Shown piece by piece: positions 48,361 through 62,328 of a DNA stretch of 64,000 nucleotides. The notes under the pieces were generated by a model, which saw only the letters and a list, made by a program, of their open reading frames with translations, was not told where the DNA came from and searched no databases. Source of the stretch: Auanema rhodensis (Eukaryota; Nematoda; Chromadorea; Rhabditida; Rhabditidae); NCBI GenBank assembly GCA_964057225.1, contig OZ059897.1, positions 1,116,001 to 1,180,000 of the forward strand, read 5' to 3'. The translations under genes and the position numbers were made by a program. Position 1 is the first letter of the stretch; each line of letters starts with the position of its first letter.

Positions 48361-51300
48361 TTTAAGCTGCTTCGATCTGTGTTATCAGATTTGCGCTAGC
48401 TTAGAAATGCACCGAGATATCAACTGATATAAGTTCACACTTATATCCTCGATTTTCACCATGAAGAATTAATTTTTTCGTTGAATAACATTGTCCATCG
48501 TCTTTGCCTTGAAAAAAGGAATCCAAACACATATAATTTTCGTGAAATTATTTTGAAATTTTTCGGGAAAATTTTTGTCAAAATGTTTTTGGAAGCAATG
48601 TTGAGTGTACATGGAAACTCAACATACACTAATGCATCATTTTTCAAACGATCATAACTAATTTTTGTATTGAGCGTTTCTTAAAGTATTATAGTGCATT
48701 CGATGCGGATTTTTAAGCTGCGTCGATCTGTCTTATCCGATTTGCGCTAGCTTAAAAATGCACCGAGATATCAACTGATATAAGTTCACACTTATATCCT
48801 CGATTTTCACCCTGAAGAATTAATTTTTTCGTTGAATAACATTGTCCATCGTCTTTGCCTTGAAAAAAGAAATCTAAAAACATCTACTTTTCGTAAAATT
48901 ATCTTGAAATTTTTCAGGAAAATTTTTGTCAAAATGTTTTTGGAAGCAATGTTGAGTGTACATGGAAACTCAACATACACTAATGCATCATTTTTCAAAC
49001 AATCATAAATAATTTTTGTATTGAGCGTTTCTCAATGTAGTATAGTGCATTCGAAACGGATTTTTAAGCTGCGTCGATCTGTGTTATCAGATTTGCGCTA
49101 GCTTAAAAATGCACCGAGATATCAACTGATATAAGTTCACACTTATATCCTCGATTTTCACCCTGAAGAATTAATTTTTTCGTTGAATAACATTGTCCAT
49201 CGTTTTCGCCTCGAAAAAAGGAATCTAAAAACATCTACTCTTCGTTAAATTATCTTGAAATTTTTCGGGAAAATTTTTGTCAAAATGTTTTTGAAAGCAA
49301 TGTTGAGTGTACATGGAAACTCAACATACACTAATGCATCATTTTTCAAACAATCATAAATAATTTTTGTATTGAGCGTTATTCAATGTAGTATAGTGCA
49401 TTCGATGCGGATTTTTAAGCTGCTTCGATCTGTGTTATCAGATTTGCGCTAGCTTAGAAATGCACCGAGATATCAACTGATATAAGTTCACACTTATATC
49501 CTCGATTTTCACCCTGAAGAATTAATTTTTTCGTTGAATAACATTGTCCATCGTCTTCGCCTTGAAAAAAGGAATCTAAAAACTTCTACTCTTCGTTAAA
49601 TTATCTTGAAATTTTTCGGAAAAAGTTTTGTCAAAATGTTTTTGGAAGCAATGTTGAGTGTACATGGAAACTCAACATACAATAATGCATCATTTTTCAA
49701 ACAATCATAAATAATTTTTGTATTGAGCGTTATTCAATGTAGTATAGTGCATTCGATGCGGATTTTTAAGCTGCTTCGATCTGTGTTATCAGATTTGCGC
49801 TAGCTTAGAAATGCACCGAGATATCAACTGATATAAGTTCACACTTATATCCTCGATTTTCACCATGAAGAATTAATTTTTTCGTTGAATAACATTGTCC
49901 ATCGTCTTTGCCTTGAAAAAAGGAATCCAAACACATATAATTTTCGTGAAATTATTTTGAAATTTTTCGGGAAAATTTTTGTCAAAATGTTTTTGGAAGC
50001 AATGTTGAGTGTACATGGAAACTCAACATACACTAATGCATCATTTTTCAAACGATCATAACTAATTTTTGTATTGAGCGTTTCTTAAAGTATTATAGTG
50101 CATTCGATGCGGATTTTTAAGCTGCGTCGATCTGTCTTATCCGATTTGCGCTAGCTTAAAAATGCACCGAGATATCAACTGATATAAGTTCACACTTATA
50201 TCCTCGATTTTCACCCTGAAGAATTAATTTTTTCGTTGAATAACATTGTCCATCGTCTTTGCCTTGAAAAAAGAAATCTAAAAACATCTACTTTTCGTAA
50301 AATTATCTTGAAATTTTTCAGGAAAATTTTTGTCAAAATGTTTTTGGAAGCAATGTTGAGTGTACATGGAAACTCAACATACACTAATGCATCATTTTTC
50401 AAACAATCATAAATAATTTTTGTATTGAGCGTTTCTCAATGTAGTATAGTGCATTCGAAACGGATTTTTAAGCTGCGTCGATCTGTGTTATCAGATTTGC
50501 GCTAGCTTAAAAATGCACCGAGATATCAACTGATATAAGTTCACACTTATATCCTCGATTTTCACCCTGAAGAATTAATTTTTTCGTTGAATAACATTGT
50601 CCATCGTTTTCGCCTCGAAAAAAGGAATCTAAAAACTTCTACTCTTCGTTAAATTATCTTGAAATTTTTCGGGAAAATTTTTGTCAAAATGTTTTTGAAA
50701 GCAATGTTGAGTGTACATGGAAACTCAACATACACTAATGCATCATTTTTCAAACAATCATAAATAATTTTTGTATTGAGCGTTTCTTAATGTATCATAG
50801 TGCATTCGATGCGGATTCTTAAGCTGCTTCGATCTGTGTTATCAGATTTGCGCTAGCTTAAAAATGCACCAAGATATCAACTGATATAAGTTCACACTTA
50901 TATCCTCGATTTTCACCCTGAAGAATTAATTTTTTCGTTGAATAACATTGTCCATCGTCTTTGCCTTGAAAAAAGGAATCCAAACACATCTACTTTTCGT
51001 GAAATTATTTTGAAATTTTTCGGGAAAATTTTTGTCAAAATGTTTTTGGAAGCAATGTTGAGTGTACATGGAAACTCAACATACACTAATGCATCATTTT
51101 TCAAACAATCATAAATAATTTTTGTATTGAGCGTTTCTCAATGTAGTATAGTGCATTCGATGCGGATTTTTAAGCTGCGTCGATCTGTCTTATCCGATTT
51201 GCGCTAGCTTAAAAATGCACCGAGATATCAACTGATATAAGTTCACACTTATATCCTCGATTTTCACCCTGAAGAATTAATTTTTTCGTTAAATAACATT

Positions 51301-51869
51301 GTCCATCGTCTTCGCCTTGAAAAAAGAAATCTAAAAACATCTACTTTTCGTAAAATTATCTTGAAATTTTTCAGGAAAATTTTTGTCAAAATGTTTTTGG
51401 AAGCAATGTTAAGTGTACATGGAAACTCAACATACACTAATACATCATTTTTCAAACGATCATAACTTATTTTTGTATTGAGCGTTTCTTAATGTATTAT
51501 AGTGCATTCGATGCGGATTTTTAAACTGCGTCGATCTGTCTTATCCGATTTGCGCTAGCTTAAAAATGCACCAAGATATCAACTGATATAAGTTCACACT
51601 TATATCCTCGATTTTCACCCTGAAGAATTAATTTTTTCGTTGATTAACATTGTCCATCGTTTTTGCCTTGAAAAAGAAATCTAAAAACATCTACTTTTCG
51701 TAAAATTATCTTGAATTTTTTCAGGAAAATTTTTGTCAAAATGTTTTTGGAAGCAATGTTAAGTGTACATGGAAACTCAACATACACTAATGCATCATTT
51801 TTCAAACGATCATAACTTATTTTTGTATTGAGCGTTTCTTAATGTATTATAGTGCATTCGATGCGGATT

Positions 51870-52185
51870 TTTAAGCTGCGTCGATCTGTCTTATCAGATT
51901 TGCGCTAGCTTAAAAATGCACCAAGATATCAACTGATATAAGTTCACACTTATATCCTCGATTTTCACCCTGAAGAATTAATTTTTTCGTTGATTAACAT
52001 TGTCCATCGTCTTTGCCTTGAAAAAAGGAATCTAAAAACATCTACTTTTTGTCAAAATGTTTTTGAAAGCAATGTTGAGTGTACATGGAAACTCAACATA
52101 CACTAATGCAACATTTTTCAAACGATCATAACTAATTTTTGTATTGAGCGTTTCTTAATGTATTATAGTGCATTCGATGCGGATT
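51870..52185. repeat. 316-bp monomer with a 35-bp deletion, third instance
   Basis: The junction TTTTTGT is at 52046-52052, 16425 bp from the first instance. It is preceded by the 350-bp unit at 51520-51869. Confidence 0.92.
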
Positions 52186-54290
52186 TTTAAGCTGCTTCGA
52201 TCTGTGTTATCAGATTTGCGCTAGCTTAAAAATGCACCGAGATATCAACTGATATAAGTTCACACTTATATCCTCGATTTTCACCCTGAAGAATTAATTT
52301 TTTCGTTGAATAACATTGTCCATCGTCTTCGCCTTGAAAAAAGAAATCTAAAAACATCTACTTTTGGTAAAATTATTTTGAAATTTTTCAGCAAAATTTT
52401 TGTCAAAATGTTTTTGGAATCAATGTTGAGTGTACATGGAAACTCAACATACACTAATGCAACATTTTTCAAACGATCATAACTAATTTTTGTATTGAGC
52501 GTTTCTTAATGTATTATAGTGCATTCGATGCGGATTTTTAAGCTGCTTCGATCTGTGTTATCAGATTTGCGCTAGCTTAAAAATGCACCGAGATATCAAC
52601 TGATATAAGTTCACACTTATATCCTCGATTTTCACCCTGATGAATTAATTTTTTCGTTGAATAACATTGTCCATCGTCTTCGCCTTGAAAAAAGAAATCT
52701 AAAAACATCTACTTTTTGTAAAATTATCTTGAAATTTTTCGGGAAAATTTTTGTCAAAATGTTTTTGGAAGCAATGTTGAGTGTACATGGAAACTCAACA
52801 TACACTAATGCATCATTTTTCAAACAATCATAAATAATTTTTGTATTGAGCGTTTCTCAATGTAGTATAGTGCATTCGAAACGGATTTTTAAGCTGCGTC
52901 GATCTGTGTTATCAGATTTGCGCTAGCTTAAAAATGCACCGAGATATCAACTGATATAAGTTCACACTTATATCCTCGATTTTCACCCTGAAGAATTAAT
53001 TTTTTCGTTGAATAACATTGTCCATCGTTTTCGCCTCGAAAAAAGGAATCTAAAAACATCTACTCTTCGTTAAATTATCTTGAAATTTTTCGGGAAAATT
53101 TTTGTCAAAATGTTTTTGAAAGCAATGTTGAGTGTACATGGAAACTCAACATACACTAATGCATCATTTTTCAAACAATCATAAATAATTTTTGTATTGA
53201 GCGTTTCTTAATGTATCATAGTGCATTCGATGCGGATTCTTAAGCTGCTTCGATCTGTGTTATCAGATTTGCGCTAGCTTAAAAATGCACCAAGATATCA
53301 ACTGATATAAGTTCACACTTATATCCTCGATTTTCACCCTGAAGAATTAATTTTTTCGTTGAATAACATTGTCCATCGTCTTTGCCTTGAAAAAAGGAAT
53401 CCAAACACATCTACTTTTCGTGAAATTATTTTGAAATTTTTCGGGAAAATTTTTGTCAAAATGTTTTTGGAAGCAATGTTGAGTGTACATGGAAACTCAA
53501 CATACACTAATGCATCATTTTTCAAACAATCATAAATAATTTTTGTATTGAGCGTTTCTCAATGTAGTATAGTGCATTCGATGCGGATTTTTAAGCTGCG
53601 TCGATCTGTCTTATCCGATTTGCGCTAGCTTAAAAATGCACCGAGATATCAACTGATATAAGTTCACACTTATATCCTCGATTTTCACCCTGAAGAATTA
53701 ATTTTTTCGTTAAATAACATTGTCCATCGTCTTCGCCTTGAAAAAAGAAATCTAAAAACATCTACTTTTCGTAAAATTATCTTGAAATTTTTCAGGAAAA
53801 TTTTTGTCAAAATGTTTTTGGAAGCAATGTTAAGTGTACATGGAAACTCAACATACACTAATGCATCATTTTTCAAACGATCATAACTTATTTTTGTATT
53901 GAGCGTTTCTTAATGTATTATAGTGCATTCGATGCGGATTTTTAAACTGCGTCGATCTGTCTTATCCGATTTGCGCTAGCTTAAAAATGCACCAAGATAT
54001 CAACTGATATAAGTTCACACTTATATCCTCGATTTTCACCCTGAAGAATTAATTTTTTCGTTGATTAACATTGTCCATCGTTTTTGCCTTGAAAAAGAAA
54101 TCTAAAAACATCTACTTTTCGTAAAATTATCTTGAATTTTTTCAGAAAAATTTTTGTCAAAATGTTTTTGGAAGCAATGTTAAGTGTACATGGAAACTCA
54201 ACATACACTAATGCATCATTTTTCAAACGATCATAACTTATTTTTGTATTGAGCGTTTCTTAATGTATTATAGTGCATTCGATGCGGATT

Positions 54291-54606
54291 TTTAAGCTGC
54301 GTCGATCTGTCTTATCAGATTTGCGCTAGCTTAAAAATGCACCAAGATATCAACTGATATAAGTTCACACTTATATCCTCGATTTTCACCCTGAAGAATT
54401 AATTTTTTCGTTGATTAACATTGTCCATCGTCTTTGCCTTGAAAAAAGGAATCTAAAAACATCTACTTTTTGTCAAAATGTTTTTGAAAGCAATGTTGAG
54501 TGTACATGGAAACTCAACATACACTAATGCAACATTTTTCAAACGATCATAACTAATTTTTGTATTGAGCGTTTCTTAATGTATTATAGTGCATTCGATG
54601 CGGATT
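54291..54606. repeat. 316-bp monomer with a 35-bp deletion, fourth instance
   Basis: The junction TTTTTGT is at 54467-54473. It is preceded by the 350-bp unit at 53941-54290, which has a private TTCAGAAAAATT. Confidence 0.92.
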
Positions 54607-57063
54607 TTTAAGCTGCTTCGATCTGTGTTATCAGATTTGCGCTAGCTTAAAAATGCACCGAGATATCAACTGATATAAGTTCACACTTATATCCTCGATT
54701 TTCACCCTGAAGAATTAATTTTTTCGTTGAATAACGTTGTCCATCGTCTTCGCCTTGAAAAAAGAAATCTAAAAACATCTACTTTTGGTAAAATTATTTT
54801 GAAATTTTTCAGCAAAATTTTTGTCAAAATGTTTTTGGAATCAATGTTGAGTGTACATGGAAACTCAACATACACTAATGCAACATTTTTCAAACGATCA
54901 TAACTAATTTTTGTATTGAGCGTTTCTTAATGTATTATAGTGCATTCGATGCGGATTTTTAAGCTGCTTCGATCTGTGTTATCAGATTTGCGCTAGCTTA
55001 AAAATGCACCGAGATATCAACTGATATAAGTTCACACTTATATCCTCGATTTTCACCCTGATGAATTAATTTTTTCGTTGAATAACATTGTCCATCGTCT
55101 CCGCCTTGAAAAAAGAAATCTAAAAACATCTACTTTTGGTAAAATTATTTTGAAATTTTTCAGGAAAATTTTTGTCAAAATGTTTTTGGAAGCAATGTTG
55201 AGTGTACATGGAAACTCAACATACACTAATGCATCATTTTTCAAACAATCATAAATAATTTTTGTATTGAGCGTTTCTCAATGTAGTATAGTGCATTCGA
55301 TGCGGATTTTTAAGCTGCTTCGATCTGTGTTATCAGATTTGCGCTAGCTTAAAAATGCACCGAGATATCAACTGATATAAGTTCACACTTATATCCTCGA
55401 TTTTCACCCTGAAGAATTAATTTTTTCGTTGAATAACATTGTCCATCGTCTTCGCCTGTAAAAAAGAAATCTAAAAACATCTACTTTTGGTAAAATTATT
55501 TTGAAATTTTTCAGGAAAATTTTTGTCAAAATGTTTTTGGAATCAATGTTGAGTGTACATGGAAACTCAACATACACTAATGCAACATTTTTCAAATGAT
55601 CATAACTAATTTTTGTATTGAGCGTTTCTTAATGTATTATAGTGCATTCGATACGGATTTTTAAGCTGCTTCGATCTGTGTTATCAGATTTGCGCTAGCA
55701 AAGAAATGCACCGAGATATCAACTGATATAAGTTCACACTTATATCCTCGATTTTCACCCTGAAGAATTAATTTTTTCGTTGATTAACATTGTCCATCGT
55801 CTTTGCCTTGAAAAAAGGAATCTAAAAACATCTACTTTTTGGGAAATTATTTTGAAATTTTTTGGCAAAATTTTTGTCAAAATGTTTTTGGAAGCAATGT
55901 TGAGTGTACATGGAAACTCAACATACACTAATGCATAATTTTTTAAACAATCATAACTAATTTTTGTATTGAGCGTTTCTTAATGTATTATAGTGCATTC
56001 GATGCGGATTTTTAAGCTGCGTCGATCTGTCTTATCCGATTTGCGCTAGCTTAAAAATGCACCGAGATATCAACTGATATAAGTTCACACTTATATCCTC
56101 GATTTTCACCCTGAAGAATTAATTTTTTCGTTGATTAACATTGTCCATCGTCTTTGCCTTGAAAAAAGGAATCTAAAAACATCTACTTTTTGTGAAATTA
56201 TTTTGAAATTTTTTGGCAAAATTTTTGTCAAAATGTTTTTGGAAGCAATGTTGAGTGTACATGGAAACTCAACATACACTAATGCATAATTTTTTAAACA
56301 ATCATAACTAATTTTTGTATTGAGCGTTTCTTAATGTATTATAGTGCATTCAATGCGGATTTTTAAGCTGCGTCGATCTGTCTTATCCGATTTGCGCTAG
56401 CTTAAAAATGCACCGAGATATCAACTGATATAAGTTCACACTTATATCCTCGATTTTCACCCTGAAGAATTAATTTTTTCGTTGATTAACATTGTCCATC
56501 GTCTTTGCCTTGAAAAAAGGAATCTAAAAACATCTACTTTTTGTGAAATTATTTTAAAATTTTTTGGCAAAATTTTTGTCAAAATGTTTTTGAAAGCAAT
56601 GTTGAGTGTACATGGAAACTCAACATACACTAATGCAACATTTTTCAAACGATCATAACTAATTTTTGTATTGAGCGTTTTTTAATGTATTATAGTGCAT
56701 TCGATGCGGATTTTTAAGCTGCTTCGATCTGTGTTATCAGATTTGCGCTAGCTTAAAAATGCACCGAGATATCAACTGATATAAGTTCACACTTATATCC
56801 TCGATTTTCACCATGAAGAATTAATTTTTTCGTTGATTAACATTGTCCATCGTCTTTGCCTTGAAAAAAGGAATCTAAAAACATCTACTTTTTGTGAAAT
56901 TATTTTAAAATTTTTTGGCAAAATTTTTGTCAAAATGTTTTTGAAAGCAATGTTGAGTGTACATGGAAACTCAACATACACTAATGCAACATTTTTCAAA
57001 CGATCATAACTAATTTTTGTATTGAGCGTTTTTTAATGTATTATAGTGCATTCGATGCGGATT

Positions 57064-59169
57064 TTTAAGCTGCTTCGATCTGTGTTATCAGATTTGCGCT
57101 AGCTTAAAAATGCACCGAGATATCAACTGATATAAGTTCACACTTATATCCTCGATTTTCACCATGAAGAATTAATTTTTTCGTTGATTAACATTGTCCA
57201 TCGTCTTTGCCTTGTAAAAAGGAATCTAAAAACATCTACTTTTTGTGAAATTATTTTGAATTTTTTTGGCAAAATTTTTGTCAAAATGTTTTTGAAAGCA
57301 ATGTTGAGTGTACATGGAAACTCAACATACACTAATGCAACATTTTTCAAACGATCATAACTAATTTTTGTATTGAGCGTTTTTTAATGTATTATAGTGC
57401 ATTCGATGCGGATTTTTAAGCTGCTTCGATCTGTGTTATCAGATTTGCGCTAGCTTAAAAATGCACCGAGATATCAACTGATATAAGTTCACACTTATAT
57501 CCTCGATTTTCACCCTGAAGAATTAATTTTTTCGTTGATTAACATTGTCCATCGTCTTTGCCTTGTAAAAAGGAATCTAAAAACATCTACTTTTTGTGAA
57601 ATTATTTTGAAATTTTTTGGCAAAATTTTTGTCAAAATGTTTTTGGAAGCAATGTTGAGTGTACATGGAAACTCAACATACACTAATGCATAATTTTTTA
57701 AACAATCATAACTAATTTTTGTATTGAGCGTTTCTTAATGTATTATAGTGCATTCGATGCGGATTTTTAAGCTGCGTCGATCTGTGTTATCAGATTTGCG
57801 CTAGCTTAGAAATGCACCGAGATATCAACTGATATAAGTTCACACTTATATCCTCGATTTTCACCCTGAAGAATTAATTTTTTCGTTGAATAACATTGTC
57901 CATCGTCTTCGCCTTGAAAAAAGGAATTTAAAAACATCTACTTTTTGTGAAATTATTTTGAAATTTTTCGGGAAAATTTTTGTCAAAATGTTTTTGGAAG
58001 CAATGTTGAGTGTACATGGAAACTCAACATACACTAATGCATCATTTTTCAAACGATCATAACTAATTTTTGTATTGAGCGTTTTTTAATGTATTATAGT
58101 GCATTCGATACGGATTTTTAAGCTGCTTCGATCTGTGTTATCAGATTTGCGCTAGCAAAGAAATGCACCGAGATATCAACTGATATAAGTTCACACTTAT
58201 ATCCTCGATTTTCACCCTGAAGAATTAATTTTTTCGTTGAATAACATTGTCCATCGTCTTCGCCTTGAAAAAAGGAATTTAAAAACATCTACTTTTCGTG
58301 AAATTATTTTGAAATTTTTCGGGAAAATTTTTGTCAAAATGTTTTTGGAAGCAATGTTGAGTGTACATGGAAACTCAACATACACTAATGCAACATTTTT
58401 CAAACAATCATAAATAATTTTTGTATTGAGCGTTTCTTAATGTATTATAGTGCATTCGATACGGATTTTTAAGCTGCTTCGATCTGTGTTATCAGATTTG
58501 CGCTAGCTTAAAAATGCACCGAGATATCAACTGATATAAGTTCACACTTATATCCTCGATTTTCACCCTGAAGAATTAATTTTTTCGTTGATTAACATTG
58601 TCCATCGTCTTTGCCTTGAAAAAAGGAATCTAAAAACATCTACTTTTTGTGAAATTATTTTGAAATTTTTTGGCAAAATTTTTGTCAAAATGTTTTTGGA
58701 AGCAATGTTGAGTGTACATGGAAACTCAACATACACTAATGCATCATTTTTCGAACGATCATAACTAATTTTTGTATTGAGCGTTTCTTAATGTATTATA
58801 GTGCATTCGATGCGGATTTTTAAGCTGCGTCGATCTGTCTTATCCGATTTGCGCTAGCTTAAAAATGCACCGAGATATCAACTGATATAAGTTCACACTT
58901 ATATCCTCGATTTTCACCCTGAAGAATTAATTTTTTCGTTGATTAACATTGTCCATCGTCTTTGCCTTGAAAAAAGGAATCTAAAAACATCTACTTTTTG
59001 TGAAATTATTTTGAAATTTTTTGGCAAAATTTTTGTCAAAATGTTTTTGAAAGCAATGTTGAGTGTACATGGAAACTCAACATACACTAATGCAACATTT
59101 TTCAAACGATCATAACTAATTTTTGTATTGAGCGTTTTTTAATGTATTATAGTGCATTCGATGCGGATT
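57064..59169. repeat. Domain C'/D six-monomer repeat, copy 1 (2106 bp)
   Basis: Six units start with the CCTTGTAAAAAGG type. The first four types recur in order at 59170-60573; the fifth unit (58468) has no counterpart, and the sixth type recurs at 60574. Confidence 0.78.
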
Positions 59170-60924
59170 TTTAAGCTGCTTCGATCTGTGTTATCAGATT
59201 TGCGCTAGCTTAAAAATGCACCGAGATATCAACTGATATAAGTTCACACTTATATCCTCGATTTTCACCATGAAGAATTAATTTTTTCGTTGATTAACAT
59301 TGTCCATCGTCTTTGCCTTGTAAAAAGGAATCTAAAAACATCTACTTTTTGTGAAATTATTTTGAATTTTTTTGGCAAAATTTTTGTCAAAATGTTTTTG
59401 AAAGCAATGTTGAGTGTACATGGAAACTCAACATACACTAATGCAACATTTTTCAAACGATCATAACTAATTTTTGTATTGAGCGTTTTTTAATGTATTA
59501 TAGTGCATTCGATGCGGATTTTTAAGCTGCTTCGATCTGTGTTATCAGATTTGCGCTAGCTTAAAAATGCACCGAGATATCAACTGATATAAGTTCACAC
59601 TTATATCCTCGATTTTCACCCTGAAGAATTAATTTTTTCGTTGATTAACATTGTCCATCGTCTTTGCCTTGTAAAAAGGAATCTAAAAACATCTACTTTT
59701 TGTGAAATTATTTTGAAATTTTTTGGCAAAATTTTTGTCAAAATGTTTTTGGAAGCAATGTTGAGTGTACATGGAAACTCAACATACACTAATGCATAAT
59801 TTTTTAAACAATCATAACTAATTTTTGTATTGAGCGTTTCTTAATGTATTATAGTGCATTCGATGCGGATTTTTAAGCTGCGTCGATCTGTGTTATCAGA
59901 TTTGCGCTAGCTTAGAAATGCACCGAGATATCAACTGATATAAGTTCACACTTATATCCTCGATTTTCACCCTGAAGAATTAATTTTTTCGTTGAATAAC
60001 ATTGTCCATCGTCTTCGCCTTGAAAAAAGGAATTTAAAAACATCTACTTTTTGTGAAATTATTTTGAAATTTTTCGGGAAAATTTTTGTCAAAATGTTTT
60101 TGGAAGCAATGTTGAGTGTACATGGAAACTCAACATACACTAATGCATCATTTTTCGAACGATCATAACTAATTTTTGTATTGAGCGTTTTTTAATGTAT
60201 TATAGTGCATTCGATACGGATTTTTAAGCTGCTTCGATCTGTGTTATCAGATTTGCGCTAGCAAAGAAATGCACCGAGATATCAACTGATATAAGTTCAC
60301 ACTTATATCCTCGATTTTCACCCTGAAGAATTAATTTTTTCGTTGAATAACATTGTCCATCGTCTTCGCCTTGAAAAAAGGAATTTAAAAACATCTACTT
60401 TTCGTGAAATTATTTTGAAATTTTTCGGGAAAATTTTTGTCAAAATGTTTTTGGAAGCAATGTTGAGTGTACATGGAAACTCAACATACACTAATGCAAC
60501 ATTTTTCAAACAATCATAAATAATTTTTGTATTGAGCGTTTCTTAATGTATTATAGTGCATTCGATACGGATTTTTAAGCTGCTTCGATCTGTGTTATCA
60601 GATTTGCGCTAGCTTAAAAATGCACCGAGATATCAACTGATATAAGTTCACACTTATATCCTCGATTTTCACCCTGAAGAATTAATTTTTTCGTTGATTA
60701 ACATTGTCCATCGTCTTTGCCTTGAAAAAAGGAATCTAAAAACATCTACTTTTTGTGAAATTATTTTGAAATTTTTTGGCAAAATTTTTGTCAAAATGTT
60801 TTTGAAAGCAATGTTGAGTGTACATGGAAACTCAACATACACTAATGCAACATTTTTCAAACGATCATAACTAATTTTTGTATTGAGCGTTTCTTAATGT
60901 ATTATAGTGCATTCGATGCGGATT
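59170..60924. repeat. Domain D repeat, copy 2 (five monomers)
   Basis: It matches 57064-59169 minus its fifth unit. The unit at 59872 ends with CATTTTTCGAACGATC, a change also found in the dropped unit at about 58745, so the tract was copied between them. Confidence 0.75.
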
Positions 60925-61626
60925 TTTAAGCTGCTTCGATCTGTGTTATCAGATTTGCGCTAGCTTAAAAATGCACCGAGATATCAACTGATATAAGTTC
61001 ACACTTATATCCTCGATTTTCACCCTGAAGAATTAATTTTTTCGTTGAATAACATTGTCCATCGTCTTCGCCTTGAAAAAAGGAATTTAAAAACATCTAC
61101 TTTTCGTGAAATTATTTTGAAATTTTTCGGGAAAATTTTTGTCAAAATGTTTTTGGAAGCAATGTTGAGTGTACATGGAAACTCAACATACACTAATGCA
61201 ACATTTTTCAAACAATCATAAATAATTTTTGTATTGAGCGTTTCTTAATGTATTATAGTGCATTCGATACGGATTTTTAAGCTGCTTCGATCTGTGTTAT
61301 CAGATTTGCGCTAGCTTAAAAATGCACCGAGATATCAACTGATATAAGTTCACACTTATATCCTCGATTTTCACCCTGAAGAATTAATTTTTTCGTTGAT
61401 TAACATTGTCCATCGTCTTTGCCTTGAAAAAAGGAATCTAAAAACATCTACTTTTTGTGAAATTATTTTGAAATTTTTTGGCAAAATTTTTGTCAAAATG
61501 TTTTTGAAAGCAATGTTGAGTGTACATGGAAACTCAACATACACTAATGCAACATTTTTCAAACGATCATAACTAATTTTTGTATTGAGCGTTTCTTAAT
61601 GTATTATAGTGCATTCGATGCGGATT
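60223..61626. repeat. Two-monomer repeat, 702 bp x 2
   Basis: The pair at 60223-60924 (first unit with GGAATTTAAAAACATC and a GATACGG join, second with GATTAACATTG and TTTTGAAAGC) recurs at 60925-61626. The first 60 bases or so differ: the copy at 60223 has GCTAGCAAAGAAATG and the one at 60925 has GCTAGCTTAAAAATG. Confidence 0.8.
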
Positions 61627-62328
61627 TTTAAGCTGCTTCGATCTGTGTTATCAGATTTGCGCTAGCTTAAAAATGCACCTAGATATCAACTGATATAAGT
61701 TCACACTTATATCCTCGATTTTCACCCTGAAGAATTAATTTTTTCGTTGATTAACATTGTCCATCGTCTTTGCCTTGTAGAAAGGAATCTAAAAACATCT
61801 ACTTTTTGTGAAATTATTTTGAATTTTTTTGGCAAAATTTTTGTCAAAATGTTTTTGAAAGCAATGTTGAGTGTACATGGAAACTCAACATACACTAATG
61901 CAACATTTTTCAAACGATCATAACTAATTTTTGTATTGAGCGTTTCTTATTGTATTATAGTGCATTCGATGCGGATTTTTAAGCTGCTTCGATCTGTGTT
62001 ATCAGATTTGCGCTAGCTTAAAAATGCACCGAGATATCAACTGATATAAGTTCACACTTATATCCTCGATTTTCACCCTGAAGAATTAATTTTTTCGTTG
62101 AATAACATTGTCCATCGTCTTCGCCTTGAAAAAAGAAATCTAAAAACATCTAATTTTCGTAAAATTATCTTGAAATTTTTCAGGAAAATTTTTGTCAAAA
62201 TGTTTTTGAAAGCAATGTTGAGTGTACATGGAAACTCAACATACACTAATGCAACATTTTTCAAACGATCATAACTAATTTTTGTATTGAGCGTTTCTTA
62301 TTGTATTATAGTGCATTCGATGCGGATT

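Larger units (their letters stand above)
50467..55308. repeat. Seven-monomer repeat x 2 inside copy 2 (2 x 2421 bp)
   Basis: Copies at 50467-52887 and 52888-55308 correspond to 34042-38883 at an offset of 16425 bp. The seven-monomer duplication therefore predates the macro-duplication. Confidence 0.85.
44149..57765. repeat. 16.8-kb macro-repeat, copy 2 (39 monomers, 13617 bp)
   Basis: This is the partner of 27373-44148. It is shorter by nine monomers: one at 29128-29478, six from the duplicated block near 40288, and two from the duplicated pair near 43096. Private changes here include TAATACATCATT near 51440, CGTCTCCGCC near 55098 and CATTCAATGCGG near 56349. Confidence 0.92.
48361..57765. 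repeat. Domain C': second copy of domain C (27 monomers)
   Basis: It has the same unit order as domain C without the six- and two-monomer duplications. Its length is 27 x 351 minus 72 bp, the 72 bp coming from the same two 350/316-bp pairs. Unlike copy 1, it runs on smoothly into domain D, so this end is likely the original C-D junction. Confidence 0.88.
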
